Of a stretch of 64,000 nt of DNA, positions 43,678 to 54,309 are shown in pieces. The notes beneath the pieces are model-generated. The model worked only from the letters and a program-made list of their open reading frames with translations, ran no database searches and was not told the origin of the DNA. Numbering within the stretch: the first letter of the stretch is position 1; each line of letters opens with the position of its first letter. Source of the DNA: Xanthomonas sp. AM6 (GTDB lineage: Bacteria > Pseudomonadota > Gammaproteobacteria > Xanthomonadales > Xanthomonadaceae). The position numbers were made by a program, and so were the translations under genes. The DNA is taken from positions 443,001 through 507,000 of the forward strand of contig NZ_CP106869.1 in NCBI RefSeq assembly GCF_025665335.1, written 5' to 3'.

Positions 43678-44727
43678 TCAGACCAGCGCCGCGGCGATCG
43701 CCGGCCGGCCCGGCGCCGGCGCGGTGATGTCGGCATGCACGGTGCCGGGATGGTCGTGCGCGTCGGCGTCCACCTGCACCTGCATCGGCCGCAGCCCCAG
43801 CCGCGCGAACAGCGCCTGGTCGCGTTCGGTGTCCGGGTTGCCGGTGGTCAGCAGCTTCTCGCCGTAGAAGATGGAGTTGGCGCCGGCGCAGAAGCACAGC
43901 GCCTGCAGCTCGTCGCTCATGCTCTCGCGGCCGGCCGACAGCCGCACCATCGCCTGCGGCATCGCGATGCGCGCCACCGCGATGGTGCGCACGAACTCGA
44001 ACGGGTCCAGTTCGACCGTGCCGTGCAGCGGCGTGCCGGCGACCTGCACCAGGCGGTTGATCGGCACCGAGTCCGGGTGCACCGGCAGGTTGGCCAGCGC
44101 CTGCAGCAGGCCGGCGCGCTGCTCGCGCGATTCGCCCATGCCGACGATGCCGCCGCAGCAGGTCTTCATGCCGGCATCGCGCACGTGCGCCAGCGTGTCC
44201 AGGCGATCCTGGTACTGGCGGGTGTGGATGATCGTGTCGTAGAAGTCCGGCGCGGTGTCCAGGTTGTGGTTGTAGTAGTCCAGCCCGGCCGACTTCAGCG
44301 CCTGCGCCTGCTTGCCGTCGAGCATGCCCAGGGTGGCGCAGGTCTCCAGGCCCAGCGCCTTCACCTCGCGGATCATCGCCGCGACCTTGGGGATGTCGCG
44401 GTCCTTCGGCGAGCGCCATGCCGCGCCCATGCAGAACCGCGACGCGCCGGCGGCCTTGGCCTGGCGCGCCTTGGCCAGCACCGCCTCGGTGCTTATCAGC
44501 TTCTGCGCGTCCACGCCGGTGTCGTAGCGCTGCGCCTGCGGGCAGTACGCGCAATCCTCCGGGCAGCCGCCGGTCTTGACCGACAGCAGCGTGGAGACCT
44601 GCACCTGCGCCGGATCGAAGTGCTCGCGATGGACCGCGGCGGCGCGGTGCAGCAGCTCCGGGAACGGCAGGTCGAACAGGGCGAGCAGTTCCTGGCGTTG
44701 CCAGTCGTGTCGGACGACAGCGGACAT
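43678..44727 (-). CDS. bioB: Biotin synthase BioB
   Basis: This encodes 349 residues from ATG 44727 (CAGGAAAC upstream). A radical-SAM enzyme: CPEDCAYC with Cys55, Cys59 and Cys62 binding the 4Fe-4S cluster; [12 protein letters not shown] and [11 protein letters not shown] are conserved, as is the second-cluster region ending near [19 protein letters not shown]. It inserts sulfur into dethiobiotin. First gene of the operon, under the operator at 44787-44820. Confidence 0.97.
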   Translation of the reverse strand: MSAVVRHDWQRQELLALFDLPFPELLHRAAAVHREHFDPAQVQVSTLLSVKTGGCPEDCAYCPQAQRYDTGVDAQKLISTEAVLAKARQAKAAGASRFCMGAAWRSPKDRDIPKVAAMIREVKALGLETCATLGMLDGKQAQALKSAGLDYYNHNLDTAPDFYDTIIHTRQYQDRLDTLAHVRDAGMKTCCGGIVGMGESREQRAGLLQALANLPVHPDSVPINRLVQVAGTPLHGTVELDPFEFVRTIAVARIAMPQAMVRLSAGRESMSDELQALCFCAGANSIFYGEKLLTTGNPDTERDQALFARLGLRPMQVQVDADAHDHPGTVHADITAPAPGRPAIAAALV

Positions 44728-44764
44728 GGGAGTTTCCTGACGGTAAGCGGCTGGGAAAGCGGGC

Positions 44765-44820
44765 AGTCTGGTGAGCATGGATATCGCTGTCAACTTTGTT
44801 GGAGCGGATCGGGTTGACGG
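44765..44820 (-). promoter_or_regulatory. bioB promoter with a BirA-like operator
   Basis: CTGTCAACT (44787-44795) and GGTTGACGG (44812-44820) form an interrupted palindrome with a 16-bp spacer, the same 9-16-9 layout as the E. coli BirA box TTGTAAACC-N16-GGTTTACAA, though with several differing bases. A perfect -35 TTGACA on the minus strand (44788-44793) lies in one arm, with CAGACT (44765-44770) as a weak -10 at a 17-bp spacing. A repressor bound here would cover the -35. Confidence 0.6.
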
Positions 44821-45502
44821 CTGGTGGCGGCGGTTGCAGCGCTGCGTGCTGCCGGAGCGCTGCCTGGTCTGCGCCGAGCCCGGCGTCGCCGGCCTGGACC
44901 TGTGCCCGGCCTGCCGCGACGCGCTGCCATGGAACGCCAGCGCCTGCCAGGCGTGCGCGCTGCCGCTGCCGGCGCTGGACGCGGCCCAGCGCTGCGGCGC
45001 CTGCCAACGCCAGCCGCCGCCATTGGCGTTGGTCGCCAGCGCCTGCGTCTATGCCGCGCCGGTCGACGGGCTGCTGCGGCGCTTCAAGTTCCACCAGGAC
45101 CTGGCCGCCGGGCGCCTGCTGGCGGCCTTGCTGCAGGCGCGCTGCACCGGGTTGCCGCGCCCGCAGGCCCTGCTGCCGGTACCGCTGCATCGCGCGCGGT
45201 TGCGCCAGCGCGGCTACGACCAGGCCCTGGAACTGGCACGGCCACTGGCGCGCGCGCTGGGCCTGCCGCTGTGCGACGGCCTGCAGCGCGTGCGCGCCAC
45301 GGCGCCGCAGTCCGAGCTCGACGCGCGCGCGCGCCGCCGCAACCTGCGCCATGCCTTCGCGGTGCGGGCGCCGCTGCCGGCGCACGTGGCGCTGGTCGAC
45401 GACGTGATGACCACCGGCGCGACCCTGCATGCCGCGGCTCGGGCGCTGCGCCGCGCGGGCGTGGCGCGGGTCGATGCGTGGGTGGTGGCGCGGGTGCCGT
45501 GA
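44777..45502 (+). CDS. comF: ComF family phosphoribosyltransferase-like protein
   Basis: This encodes 241 residues from ATG 44777; a GTG at 44771 is possible. Three CxxC-type pairs (CLVC, CPAC, CQAC, CGAC) at the N-terminus form zinc sites. The C-terminal phosphoribosyltransferase domain has PRPP motif [14 protein letters not shown]. ComF/GntX proteins act in uptake of DNA and use of extracellular DNA. The biotin operator lies inside its first 15 codons, where the palindrome is read as [10 protein letters not shown]. Confidence 0.9.
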   Translation: MDIAVNFVGADRVDGWWRRLQRCVLPERCLVCAEPGVAGLDLCPACRDALPWNASACQACALPLPALDAAQRCGACQRQPPPLALVASACVYAAPVDGLLRRFKFHQDLAAGRLLAALLQARCTGLPRPQALLPVPLHRARLRQRGYDQALELARPLARALGLPLCDGLQRVRATAPQSELDARARRRNLRHAFAVRAPLPAHVALVDDVMTTGATLHAAARALRRAGVARVDAWVVARVP

Positions 45503-45770
45503 GGTGGTGGGCATGGCGGGTGCGGCGATCATCGCTGCGTACGCGCTGCAGGCGCCCTGATGCCGCTTGGGCACGCCGGGCGCGTGAGCCGACAGTGCCT
45601 GGCGTTCGAAGCAATGCGTGTCACTGGCGCGCCGGATCGGTGCAGCGGATCACCCAGGTTCGCATGCAGCCGCGCGCGACGGAGGCGTGGCGGGCAAGCA
45701 AGCGCGCGCGTGGACAGTGCGCAAACGCATCGTTCTCCTATGATGTTGCCAACGACTTCAGGAGATCGCG

Positions 45771-46277
45771 ATGCGCTGGAAGGCTTTGGGGTTATCGATG
45801 GCGTTGTACATGGTCGGCGCGACCGGCTGCGGGCTCAGTAAGGCGCCGGATGCCGCCGACGCGAGCGCGGTGAAGGCGAAGATCGAATGGCGCCTGGCCA
45901 GCCACGCGCCAAGCGCAGGCTATGCCGAGGCCGCCTACCAGGGGCGGCCGGTCTATCTGGCGCCGCAGGCGCTGTTGGCGGTCGAGGAGGGCGCGACCGT
46001 GTCGCGCGTGGACGGCGACGATGGCCGGCCGGCGCTCGATCTGCGCGTTGCCGGACACGGCGAGCGCCTGACCCGGGCCACGGAGCAGAACATCGGCAAG
46101 CCGATCGCGCTGCTGGCCGATGGCCAGGTGCTGACGGTGGCGACGGTCATGGCGCCGCTTTCCGGCGAGAGCCTGCGGATCAGCGGCCTGCAGGACGTGC
46201 AGGAACAGCAGCGGGTGTTCGCGCTGTTGACGCATGCATCGACCGCCGCGGCGCCGGCGCAGGCGGGCAAGCGCTAG
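45771..46277 (+). CDS. SecD P1-head-like lipoprotein
   Basis: This encodes 168 residues from ATG 45771 with AGGAG upstream. A signal peptide ends near MVGATGC-GLSK, so it may be a lipoprotein, though the lipobox is not ideal. The mature part matches the SecD P1 head subdomain: VYLAPQALLAVEEGATVSRV, DDGRPALDLRVAGHGERLTR, ATEQNIGKPIALLADGQVLT and VMAPLSGESLRISG. It lacks SecD's membrane domains. A stand-alone SecD head may bind exported proteins in the periplasm, but the role is unknown. Confidence 0.8.
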   Translation: MRWKALGLSMALYMVGATGCGLSKAPDAADASAVKAKIEWRLASHAPSAGYAEAAYQGRPVYLAPQALLAVEEGATVSRVDGDDGRPALDLRVAGHGERLTRATEQNIGKPIALLADGQVLTVATVMAPLSGESLRISGLQDVQEQQRVFALLTHASTAAAPAQAGKR

Positions 46278-46548
46278 AGCGGTCCGGCACGGCCGGATGG
46301 GAGCACGAGCTGCCGCCGGCGAGCGCCTGGACGTGGCACCGCTGCCATGCATGGTCGCCTGGCAGTCCTGGGTAGTCTTGGACTGCCCTCGCGGTACGGC
46401 GCGGCAGGTTGGTGGGCTCGTTGCGTGCGCAGACGTTTGTGCCGGCTTGCGATCCGATGCCGTGGCGGGCGGCTTCGCGATGGCGCTGGCGAGCAAGGCC
46501 CACAGCATCTCCGCCTGGATGGCGCCATAGCGCAAGCGTCTTTGGTGT
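46278..46548. other. Non-coding part of the gap before ubiA
   Basis: The 535-bp gap between the SecD-head gene and ubiA holds the palindrome below and no convincing gene. A short open stretch ending near 46530 (GGFAMALASKAHSISAWMAP) has no ribosome site. Confidence 0.4.
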
Positions 46549-46652
46549 TGTGGGAGGGACTTCAGTGGCGACATGGCCTTGCCGGTGACGCGTGCCACGG
46601 CGCAAGCCGCGCCCACCGTATGCGAATGTCGGGATTGAAGCCCCGCGTACAA
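46549..46652. repeat. Degenerate extragenic palindrome (REP-like)
   Basis: The left arm TGTGGGAGGGACTTCAGTGG and an inverse arm at about 46628-46652 (GGGATTGAAGCCCCGCGTAC) flank a long loop. It is the most diverged of the four copies seen. Confidence 0.6.
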
Positions 46653-46812
46653 AAATCGTCAGCCGAACCTGTTGGAGGGCTTCCGCCCCGATGCTTTGCC
46701 CGCTGGCGACCGAGTGAACGTGCCGCGGCACCATCGCCGTCAACGGCCGAGCACGCCACTGCCCCGAACGGCGGTGCGATGCAGCGCCGATGCGCCGCGC
46801 CTTGCCGCGCAG

Positions 46813-47715
46813 CTACGGCGCGCGCAGCGCCAGCGCCGCGGCGATGCCGGCGAAGATCGCCAGGCCGACCCAGTTGTTGTGCAGGAAGGCGCGGAAGCAG
46901 GGCGCGCGTTCGCGGCTGCGCGCGATGCGGAATTCGTAGGCGACCAGCAGCGCGGCCACGCCCAGGCCGGCCCAGTACCAGATCCCCAGCGCGCCGCGGG
47001 TGCCGACGAAGGCCAGCGCGACGAACATCAGCGCGTACAGGACGCCCTGCGCGACCAGGTCCAGGTCGCCGAACAGGATCGCGGTGGACTTGGAGCCGGC
47101 GCGCAGGTCGTCCTCGCGGTCGACCATCGCGTACCAGGTGTCGTAGGCGGTGGCCCACAGGATGTTGGCCGCGTACAGCAGCCAGCCCAGCGCCGGCACC
47201 TCGCCGCGGATCGCCGCGAACGCCATCGGGATGCCCCAGCCGAAGGCCATGCCGAGATAGACCTGCGGCAGGTAGGTGTAGCGCTTCAGATAGGGATAGG
47301 TGGCGGCCAGGAACAGCCCGACCACGCTCAGGCCGATGGTCAGCGCGTTCATCGTCAGCACCAGCGCGAAGGCGGCGAGCATCAGCAGCGCGAACACCGC
47401 CAGCGCCTCGCGGCCGCTGACCGCGCCGGTGGCCAGCGGCCGGGTGCGGGTGCGTTCGACCTGCGGGTCCAGCCAGCGGTCGGCGTAGTCGTTGATCACG
47501 CAGCCGGCCGAGCGGGTCAGCCACACCCCGGCGGTGAACACGAACAGCGTCCACAGCGGCGGCACCCCGTCGGCGGCCAGCCACAGCGCCCACCAGGTCG
47601 GCCACAACAGCAGCAGCGCGCCGATCGGACGGTCGCCGCGCAGCAGTTTCCAGTACTGGCCCAGGCGCGCGCGCGGCGGCAGCGCGGCGGGCATTTCGTA
47701 GCGTTCGTAACCCAT
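46813..47715 (-). CDS. ubiA: 4-hydroxybenzoate polyprenyltransferase UbiA
   Basis: This encodes 300 residues from ATG 47715. A UbiA-family integral membrane enzyme: the first Asp-rich motif is [16 protein letters not shown], the second is [20 protein letters not shown], and about eight helices fill the rest ([28 protein letters not shown]). It attaches the octaprenyl chain to 4-hydroxybenzoate in ubiquinone synthesis. No chorismate lyase gene (ubiC) is adjacent. Confidence 0.95.
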   Translation of the reverse strand: MGYERYEMPAALPPRARLGQYWKLLRGDRPIGALLLLWPTWWALWLAADGVPPLWTLFVFTAGVWLTRSAGCVINDYADRWLDPQVERTRTRPLATGAVSGREALAVFALLMLAAFALVLTMNALTIGLSVVGLFLAATYPYLKRYTYLPQVYLGMAFGWGIPMAFAAIRGEVPALGWLLYAANILWATAYDTWYAMVDREDDLRAGSKSTAILFGDLDLVAQGVLYALMFVALAFVGTRGALGIWYWAGLGVAALLVAYEFRIARSRERAPCFRAFLHNNWVGLAIFAGIAAALALRAP

Positions 47716-48053
47716 CGCGCAAGGGTAGCAGCCGGGCCCGGTCGGCGGCAGCACGGCACCGTCCGCGAGCGCTGCGGGCCGGTGCGCGAAGCCCAAGACG
47801 GTCCCGCCGTTCAAGCGCGGTGACCTCCTGTGCCTCTGCGCCGAGCGATGGGTCCAGACGCTGGAGCCAGTGACGCGCACCTGGGCGCGTGGCGGTCGAA
47901 CGCTGACCGCCCTTCAGGAAGCCGGGCAGCCGGTCGGTCGCCGCCAGCGGCAGCCGCATCTGGACGTGCCGCTGCCGGGGCCGGCCACGGCGGCGTGCGA
48001 TCAGCATGGGGGAAGACGCGGCGCGCGGTTTGCCGTTAGAATGCGCGTCCGTT
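47716..48053. promoter_or_regulatory. Spacer before tRNA-Arg with a possible -10
   Basis: This 338-bp gap has no credible gene. TAGAAT at 48037-48042 is a fair -10 for the tRNA 12 bases later; no good -35 is seen. Confidence 0.35.
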
Positions 48054-48130
48054 GCGCCCGTAGCTCAGCCGGATAGAGTAGTGGCTTCCGAAGCCATTGG
48101 TCGGGGGTTCGAATCCCTCCGGGCGCACCA
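48054..48130 (+). tRNA. tRNA-Arg (anticodon CCG)
   Basis: The acceptor arms GCGCCCG (48054-48060) and CGGGCGC (48120-48126) pair fully, followed by A and an encoded CCA. The anticodon loop TTCCGAA has CCG at 48088-48090, reading CGG codons. The T-arm GGGGGTTCGAATCCCTC is standard. Confidence 0.97.
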
Positions 48131-48143
48131 CCTCATCTTCAGC

Positions 48144-48670
48144 CTGCATGGTCTCCTCGACAGCGATGCCTTGCCGGTGGCGTACCGCCCAGCGTCGTCG
48201 TGACCGGTGGCCCTTGATGCGCGACGCCACTGCCGCCCGGGATGCCGCGCTGGATTTCGTTGCGCTGAACGACCAGCACGCATTGCTCGCCTCCTCGGGC
48301 ATCCCACGCCATTCCTGCCTGGCCTCCTGGACAGCGGCTCCTGCCGGTGGCGCATACCGCTCTCGGCGCCGCGGCGATCACTGGCCCTTGATGCACGACG
48401 CCGCTGCCGCATGGAATGCCGGGCCGGATTCCGCTGGGCTGAAAGGGCAGCGCGCATTGCTTGCCCCTTCGGGCGCACCGCATCACTCGGACTGCATGGC
48501 CTCCTGGAGAGCAACGCCTTCCGGTGGCGCACACCGCCCTCGGCGCCTTGGCGATCGGTGCCGGAGGGCCTTGGCGCGCGCTGCCGCTGCCGCCCCAGAT
48601 GCCGCCCTGGATGCCGCTGCGCCGCATCGCCAGCGCTTGCGACGTGGGCAGGCAGGCCGCCATTGCAGCG
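48144..48670. repeat. Three tandem copies of a 171-177-bp unit after tRNA-Arg
   Basis: Units begin at 48144, 48315 and 48492, each with CTGCATGG or CTGCCTGG, then a block with GCCGGTGGCG, then in copies 1 and 2 GGCCCTTGATGC and, later, GCGCATTGCT or ACGCATTGCT. Copies 1 and 2 are closer to each other than to copy 3. Open frames through the tract on either strand come from the repeats and have no ribosome site; the antisense RDSNPRP-type peptide is the usual artefact of a tRNA-Arg gene. The remainder to 48842 shows nothing. Confidence 0.7.
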
Positions 48671-48842
48671 GCCACCGCCCTGCCAGCGCCGTCCCATGGG
48701 CTTTCGCTGCCCCCGTTTCTGCGTTCGCGGCGGCCCAGTGCAAGGCGGCGCCTTCGTTGCCTTCTTTCCTGTGCCATGCCAGCGTGGCCGCGATGAGCGG
48801 CGTGGCGCGAGTCCCGTTCCGGCGTTGCGCCGGAGGCGATCG

Positions 48843-49673
48843 GTGATCAGTCCGCGCGCCCCGCTCGGCAAGCCCGCGGTGCACAGGCTGGGCGACGACG
48901 ATGCGCTGGCTTACCTGCGGCTCGGCGACGGCGCGCCGCTGGTGTTGGTGCACGGCGCGCTGTGCGACTACCGCTATTGGGCGCCGCAGCTGCGCGGCCT
49001 GTGCGAGCGCTTCGATGTCGCCGCGCTGAGCCTGGGCCAGTACTTCCCGCAGCTGCCGTCGTCGCGGCGGCATCCCTTCGGCTGGCGCTGGCACGCGCGA
49101 CAGGTGGCCGCGTTCCTCGCCAGCTATGGCCGACCGGTGCATCTGGTCGGGCACTCGCGGGGCGCCGCGGTGGCCTGGCAGGTCGCGCTGCAGCAGCCGG
49201 CCGTGGTCGCCAGCCTGAGCCTGTTCGATCCGGGCGGACCGCAGCCGCAGGGCCTGCCCGAGGACGTGGTGGCGATCCGCGCGCGGGCGATCGCCCTGCT
49301 GCGCGATGGGCAGGTCGAGGCCGGCCTGGAATGCTTCGTCGATTCGGTCAGCCAGCCCGGCGCCTGGGCGCGCAGCAGCGCCTCGTTCCGGCAGATGGTG
49401 CGCGACAACGCGCAGACCCTGGTGCCGCAGATCGGCGACGCGCTGCCGGCCTATACCCAAGCGCAGGCCGCGGCCCTGGCGCTGCCGGTGCTGCTGGTCG
49501 CCGGCGAACTGAGTCCGGCGCAGTACCGCGACAACGCCGAAGCATTGGCCGGCTGGTTGCCCGACGCGCGCCATCACCTGCTCGCCGGCGCCTCGCACGG
49601 CATGACCTTCACCCATGCGCGGCGCTGCAATGCGTTGCTGGCTGAGTTCGTGGCGTCGGTGTCGATGGGTTGA
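48843..49673 (+). CDS. Alpha/beta hydrolase
   Basis: This encodes 276 residues from GTG 48843, with GGAGG 7 bases upstream; the longer open frame through the repeat tract is rejected. The fold is visible in APLVLVHGALCDYRYWAPQL, nucleophile GHSRGAA (Ser in VGHSRG), VLLVAGELSP and catalytic His in AGASHGMTF. There is no signal peptide. The substrate is unknown. Confidence 0.88.
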   Translation: MISPRAPLGKPAVHRLGDDDALAYLRLGDGAPLVLVHGALCDYRYWAPQLRGLCERFDVAALSLGQYFPQLPSSRRHPFGWRWHARQVAAFLASYGRPVHLVGHSRGAAVAWQVALQQPAVVASLSLFDPGGPQPQGLPEDVVAIRARAIALLRDGQVEAGLECFVDSVSQPGAWARSSASFRQMVRDNAQTLVPQIGDALPAYTQAQAAALALPVLLVAGELSPAQYRDNAEALAGWLPDARHHLLAGASHGMTFTHARRCNALLAEFVASVSMG

Positions 49674-49929
49674 GACGGCGCATGCCTCCGCCGCTGCAGG
49701 ACGTCGCGCATCGCGCAGGGATTCCAGAGGGACGCTTGCAGTATTGCCGCGATGGGCGGCCAAACCGGCGCCCATCGCGTGGGTGACGCTGTCGCACATG
49801 CGGCGACACGTGCGCCAAGCGAGCCCGGCTGCACTGTAGCCGCGTCCGTTTAGTGGATGTAAGCCGCCGCGCGGATGCTTGCGGTAAGCGCATGCAAGCC
49901 GACGGCGGTCGTGCCGGCGCGGTAGCGCG

Positions 49930-51489
49930 CTATCGCGTCGCGTACCGCGCTTCGTCAGCGCGCGCGAAGGAGCCCGGTTGCGAAGACGCCGCCTCGCCCC
50001 GATCCAGTTGCCGATAGCCGATCGCTTCGGTCAGGTGCGCGGTGGCGATCGCGTCGTGGCCGTCCAGATCGGCGATGGTCCGCGCCACGCGCAGGATGCG
50101 GTGCAGCGAGCGCGCCGACAGCCGCAGGCGGTCGATGGCGTGTTCCAGCAGCGCTTCGTCGCGCGGGTGCAGGCGGCAGTCGCGCAAGGTGTCGCCATGG
50201 CCGAGCTGGCCGTTGGGACGGCCGGCTCGCGCCAACTGGCGTTGCCTTGCCTGCTCCACCCGCGCGCGCACTGCGGCGCTGCTTTCGCCTGGCGGGGCGT
50301 CGGCGCGCAGCGCCTGCGGCGGCAGCCGCGGCACGTCCACGTGCAGGTCGATACGGTCCAGCAAGGGGCCGGAGATGCGTGCGCGGTAGCGGCGGATGCT
50401 GTCGTCGCTGCAGCGGCAGCGGCCGCTGGCATCGCCGGCCCAGCCGCAGGGGCAGGGGTTCATCGCCGCGACCAGTTGGAAGCGGGCCGGGAACTCGGCG
50501 CTGCGCGCGGCGCGCGACACCGTGACCGTGCCCGATTCCAGCGGTTCGCGCAGCACCTCCAGCGCGTGCCGGTTCCACTCGGGCAGTTCGTCCAGGAACA
50601 GCACCCCGTGATGCGCCAGCGAGATCTCGCCGGGGCGCGGATGGGTGCCGCCGCCGACCAGCGACACCGCGCTGGCGGTGTGGTGCGGAGCCCGGTACGG
50701 GCGCTGCCGCCAGCGCGCCGGGTCCAGGCCGCGGCCGCTGACCGAGGCGATCGCCGCCGCTTCCAGCGCCTCGGCCTCGCTGGCCTCGGGCAGGATCCCG
50801 GGCAGGCGCGAGGCCAGCAGGGTCTTGCCGCAGCCCGGGCTGCCGATCAGCAACAGGTGGTGATGGCCGGCGGCGGCGATCTCCAGCGCGCGCCGCGCCT
50901 GCGCCTGCCCGCGCACGTCGCTCAGGTCGGGAAACGGCGTGGCCGCGGCCGGCAGGGCTTCGGCGGCCGGCAGGGTCTTGGTGCCGTTCAACAGCGCGCA
51001 GACCTCGAGCAGGGTGCGCGCGGTGAAGGCCTGCACGTGCTGCGCCAGGGCGGCCTCGGGACCGTTGCCGGCCGGCACCACCAGCGTGCGCCCGGCCTGC
51101 GCGGCGGCCAATGCCGCCGGCAGCACGCCGTCGACCGGGCGCAGTTCGCCGGTCAGGGCCAGCTCGCCGAGGAATTCGTATTGCCCGAGCACCTGCGGGT
51201 CGAGTTGCCCGGCTGCGGCAAGAATGCCCAGCGCGATCGGCAGGTCGAAGCGGCCGCCCTCCTTGGGCAGGTCGGCCGGCGCCAGGTTGACGGTGATGCG
51301 CCGGGCCGGGAACTCGTACTGCGCGCACAGGATGGCGGCACGCACGCGGTCGCGCGATTCGCGCACCGCCGCCTCGGGCAGGCCGACGATCTGCGTGGCC
51401 GGCAGCCCGCCGGACAGATGGACCTCGACCCGGACCGGAGGCGCAAGCACCCCCGCGCGGGCACGGCTGTGCACCAGCGCCAGGCTCAT
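49930..51489 (-). CDS. comM: YifB/ComM family Mg-chelatase-like AAA+ ATPase
   Basis: This encodes 519 residues. An N-terminal Lon-like domain covers about 20-145 (GLPEAAVRESRDRVRAAI, LTGELRPVDGVLPAA). Walker A is GSPGCGKT at 216-223 and Walker B is GVLFLDE at 295-301. A Cys cluster (CPCGWAGDASGRCRC) is the family's metal-binding insert. ComM is a hexameric helicase that helps branch migration in natural transformation. It is followed, in transcription order, by no close gene. Confidence 0.93.
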   Translation of the reverse strand: MSLALVHSRARAGVLAPPVRVEVHLSGGLPATQIVGLPEAAVRESRDRVRAAILCAQYEFPARRITVNLAPADLPKEGGRFDLPIALGILAAAGQLDPQVLGQYEFLGELALTGELRPVDGVLPAALAAAQAGRTLVVPAGNGPEAALAQHVQAFTARTLLEVCALLNGTKTLPAAEALPAAATPFPDLSDVRGQAQARRALEIAAAGHHHLLLIGSPGCGKTLLASRLPGILPEASEAEALEAAAIASVSGRGLDPARWRQRPYRAPHHTASAVSLVGGGTHPRPGEISLAHHGVLFLDELPEWNRHALEVLREPLESGTVTVSRAARSAEFPARFQLVAAMNPCPCGWAGDASGRCRCSDDSIRRYRARISGPLLDRIDLHVDVPRLPPQALRADAPPGESSAAVRARVEQARQRQLARAGRPNGQLGHGDTLRDCRLHPRDEALLEHAIDRLRLSARSLHRILRVARTIADLDGHDAIATAHLTEAIGYRQLDRGEAASSQPGSFARADEARYATR

Positions 51490-51502
51490 GGCGGCGGGTG
51501 GT

Positions 51503-51772
51503 TCAGGCTTGCTGGGAGGGCGCGTCGCCGCTGCGCGCGGCTTCCAGCGCGGCGACGCTGCGCTCCAGCGCCTCCAGCTTCTCGCGGGTGCGCAGCAGCA
51601 CCGCGCGCTGCACTTCGAACTCTTCGCGGGTGACCAGGTCGAGCTTGCCCAGCCCGGCCTGCAGCGCGCTCTTGAAGGTGTTCTGCAGCTCGTCGCGGGA
51701 TTCGCGCAGGCCCGGCGGCACCAGGTCGCTGAGGCGGCGGGCGAGGTCGTCGAGATGGTTGAGGTCGATCAT
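51503..51772 (-). CDS. ubiK: Ubiquinone biosynthesis accessory factor UbiK (YqiC/BMFP)
   Basis: This encodes 89 residues from ATG 51772. It begins MIDLNHLDDLARRLSDLVPP, has an amphipathic helix, and ends in a trimeric coiled coil (TREEFEVQRAVLLRTREKLE, ALERSVAALE) as in the BMFP family. UbiK helps the Ubi complex handle lipid intermediates. Its stop lies 13 bases before comM, so the two are probably cotranscribed. Confidence 0.9.
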   Translation of the reverse strand: MIDLNHLDDLARRLSDLVPPGLRESRDELQNTFKSALQAGLGKLDLVTREEFEVQRAVLLRTREKLEALERSVAALEAARSGDAPSQQA

Positions 51773-51885
51773 GGCGGTGCTCCGGCAGGGAACGCCAGAC
51801 TGCGGCACCCGGCGGTTCGGGGCCATCGGTGTCCGGCGCGGCGCGCTGTCGGAAAATTCCGGCGGTGGGGCGCACGGTCATTTGA

Positions 51886-52984
<1,099 letters not shown>

Positions 52985-53194
52985 CGCGGCGCATCACGTC
53001 CGCAGCGTCGCCGGGCGGCGCTGCGTGAACGGCGCCTCTCGGGTTCCTACGCAGCCCGCCACCGGCGGAAACATCTTCCTTCGGCGCGAACCGTGCCGCG
53101 CACCAACTGGGCGGACAGCAGGCCCAGGCCGGCGGCGGGAACGGCGTTACGGTGCGCAGCCTCGGCGCGCGGTCTTGCGGTCCCGGCGCCGGTC

Positions 53195-53220
53195 GGCGGG
53201 AGCGGCAGCGCGCTCCCGCC
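53195..53220 (-). terminator. Hairpin after speE
   Basis: A perfect 10-bp stem (GGCGGGAGCG and its complement, 6-base loop) lies 6 bases beyond the speE stop. It has no T-run. The gap 52985-53226 shows nothing else. Confidence 0.4.
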
Positions 53221-53226
53221 CGGGCC

Positions 53227-54078
53227 TCATCCGGCCAGCGCTTCGGCCACGAACGGCGGCAGCACCTGGGTGCCGGTGTGCAGGTGTGCGCTGTAGTAGC
53301 GGGTGGCGAACGGCTTGGCCGCCGCGTCGGCCTGGCGGAAATCGAAGCCGCCGGACTTGCGCGCCAGGGTCACGCTCCACCAGCCGGTCGGGTAGCACGG
53401 CTGCGGGAACGGCACGGTGTGGAAGCTGGCGAAGCCGGCCTTGCCCATCTCGGTGCGCATTTCCTTGATCAGGTCCAGCAACGCCAGCGGCGATTCGGAC
53501 TGCTGCACCAGGATGCCGTCGTCCTTCAGCGCCTTGAAGCAGCTGTCGTAGAAGGCCTTGTTGAACAGGCCTTCGGCCGGGCCGACCGGATCGGTGGAAT
53601 CGACGATGACGATGTCCACGCTGCCGGCCGGGCAGTTGGCCATGTAGGCGATGCCGTCGTCGAACAGCAGTTCGGCGCGCGGATCGGCATTGGACTCGCA
53701 CAGCTCCGGGAAATACTTCTCGGCCATGCGCGTGACCTGCTCGTCGATGTCGCACTGGGTGGCGCTTTCCACGCCCGGATGCTTGAGCACTTCGCGCAGC
53801 GTGCCGCAGTCGCCGCCGCCGATGATCACCACGCGCTTGGGCGCGGCGTGGGTGAACAGCGCCGGGTGGCTGATCATCTCGTGGTAGAAGAAGTTGTCGC
53901 GCGTGGTCAGCATCACCGCGCCGTCGATCACCATCAGCTTGCCCCAGTCGGTGGTGTCGTAGATCTCGATCTTCTGGAACGGCGACTGCACCTCGTCCAG
54001 CTTGCCGGTGATGCGGTAGCCGATGGCCGAGCCGGTGGGCTGGAAGTGTTCGATGTACCAGTTGTCGTTGGCGCTCAT
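53227..54078 (-). CDS. speE: Spermidine synthase SpeE
   Basis: This encodes 283 residues from ATG 54078. It begins with WYIEHFQPTGSAIGYRITGK, and holds the aminopropyltransferase motifs VVIIGGGDCGTLREVLKH (decarboxylated SAM site), CDIDEQVTRMAEKYFPEL and VDIVIVDSTDPVGPAEGLF. It transfers an aminopropyl group to putrescine. It is divergent from speA, whose pathway supplies putrescine through agmatine. Confidence 0.96.
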   Translation of the reverse strand: MSANDNWYIEHFQPTGSAIGYRITGKLDEVQSPFQKIEIYDTTDWGKLMVIDGAVMLTTRDNFFYHEMISHPALFTHAAPKRVVIIGGGDCGTLREVLKHPGVESATQCDIDEQVTRMAEKYFPELCESNADPRAELLFDDGIAYMANCPAGSVDIVIVDSTDPVGPAEGLFNKAFYDSCFKALKDDGILVQQSESPLALLDLIKEMRTEMGKAGFASFHTVPFPQPCYPTGWWSVTLARKSGGFDFRQADAAAKPFATRYYSAHLHTGTQVLPPFVAEALAG

Positions 54079-54309
54079 GCGATGTCCTAAGAAAGCGGAA
54101 AGAATGCAGCTGTCCTTCTCCACCGGAGAAGGTGGCGCGAAGCGCGGGATGAGGGCAGGGCGCAGCTCCCGCGTGGCCGAACCAAGCGACGCCAGGCCCA
54201 ACTCTCGCCGGATGCGGGCCGGAGCGCAGCCCCGCGCACCCGATCCCACGACGCGGCGCCCGAACCCCGCCCATCCCGCTTGCGCAGGAGCAGGGCGTCA
54301 GGTCGGCGC

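Noticed and set aside
47830-48076. Short ORFs before tRNA-Arg
   Set aside because: They have Arg/Pro/Ala-rich chance composition, overlap one another in different frames, and lack a ribosome binding site.
48144-48670. CRISPR array
   Set aside because: The units are 171-177 bp long and diverge throughout; there are no short identical repeats with unique spacers and no cas genes.
48065-48871. A 268-codon minus-strand ORF through tRNA-Arg and the tandem repeats
   Set aside because: Its end is the antisense of the tRNA, a well-known false protein (RDSNPRP type), and the rest is the repeat unit read three times.
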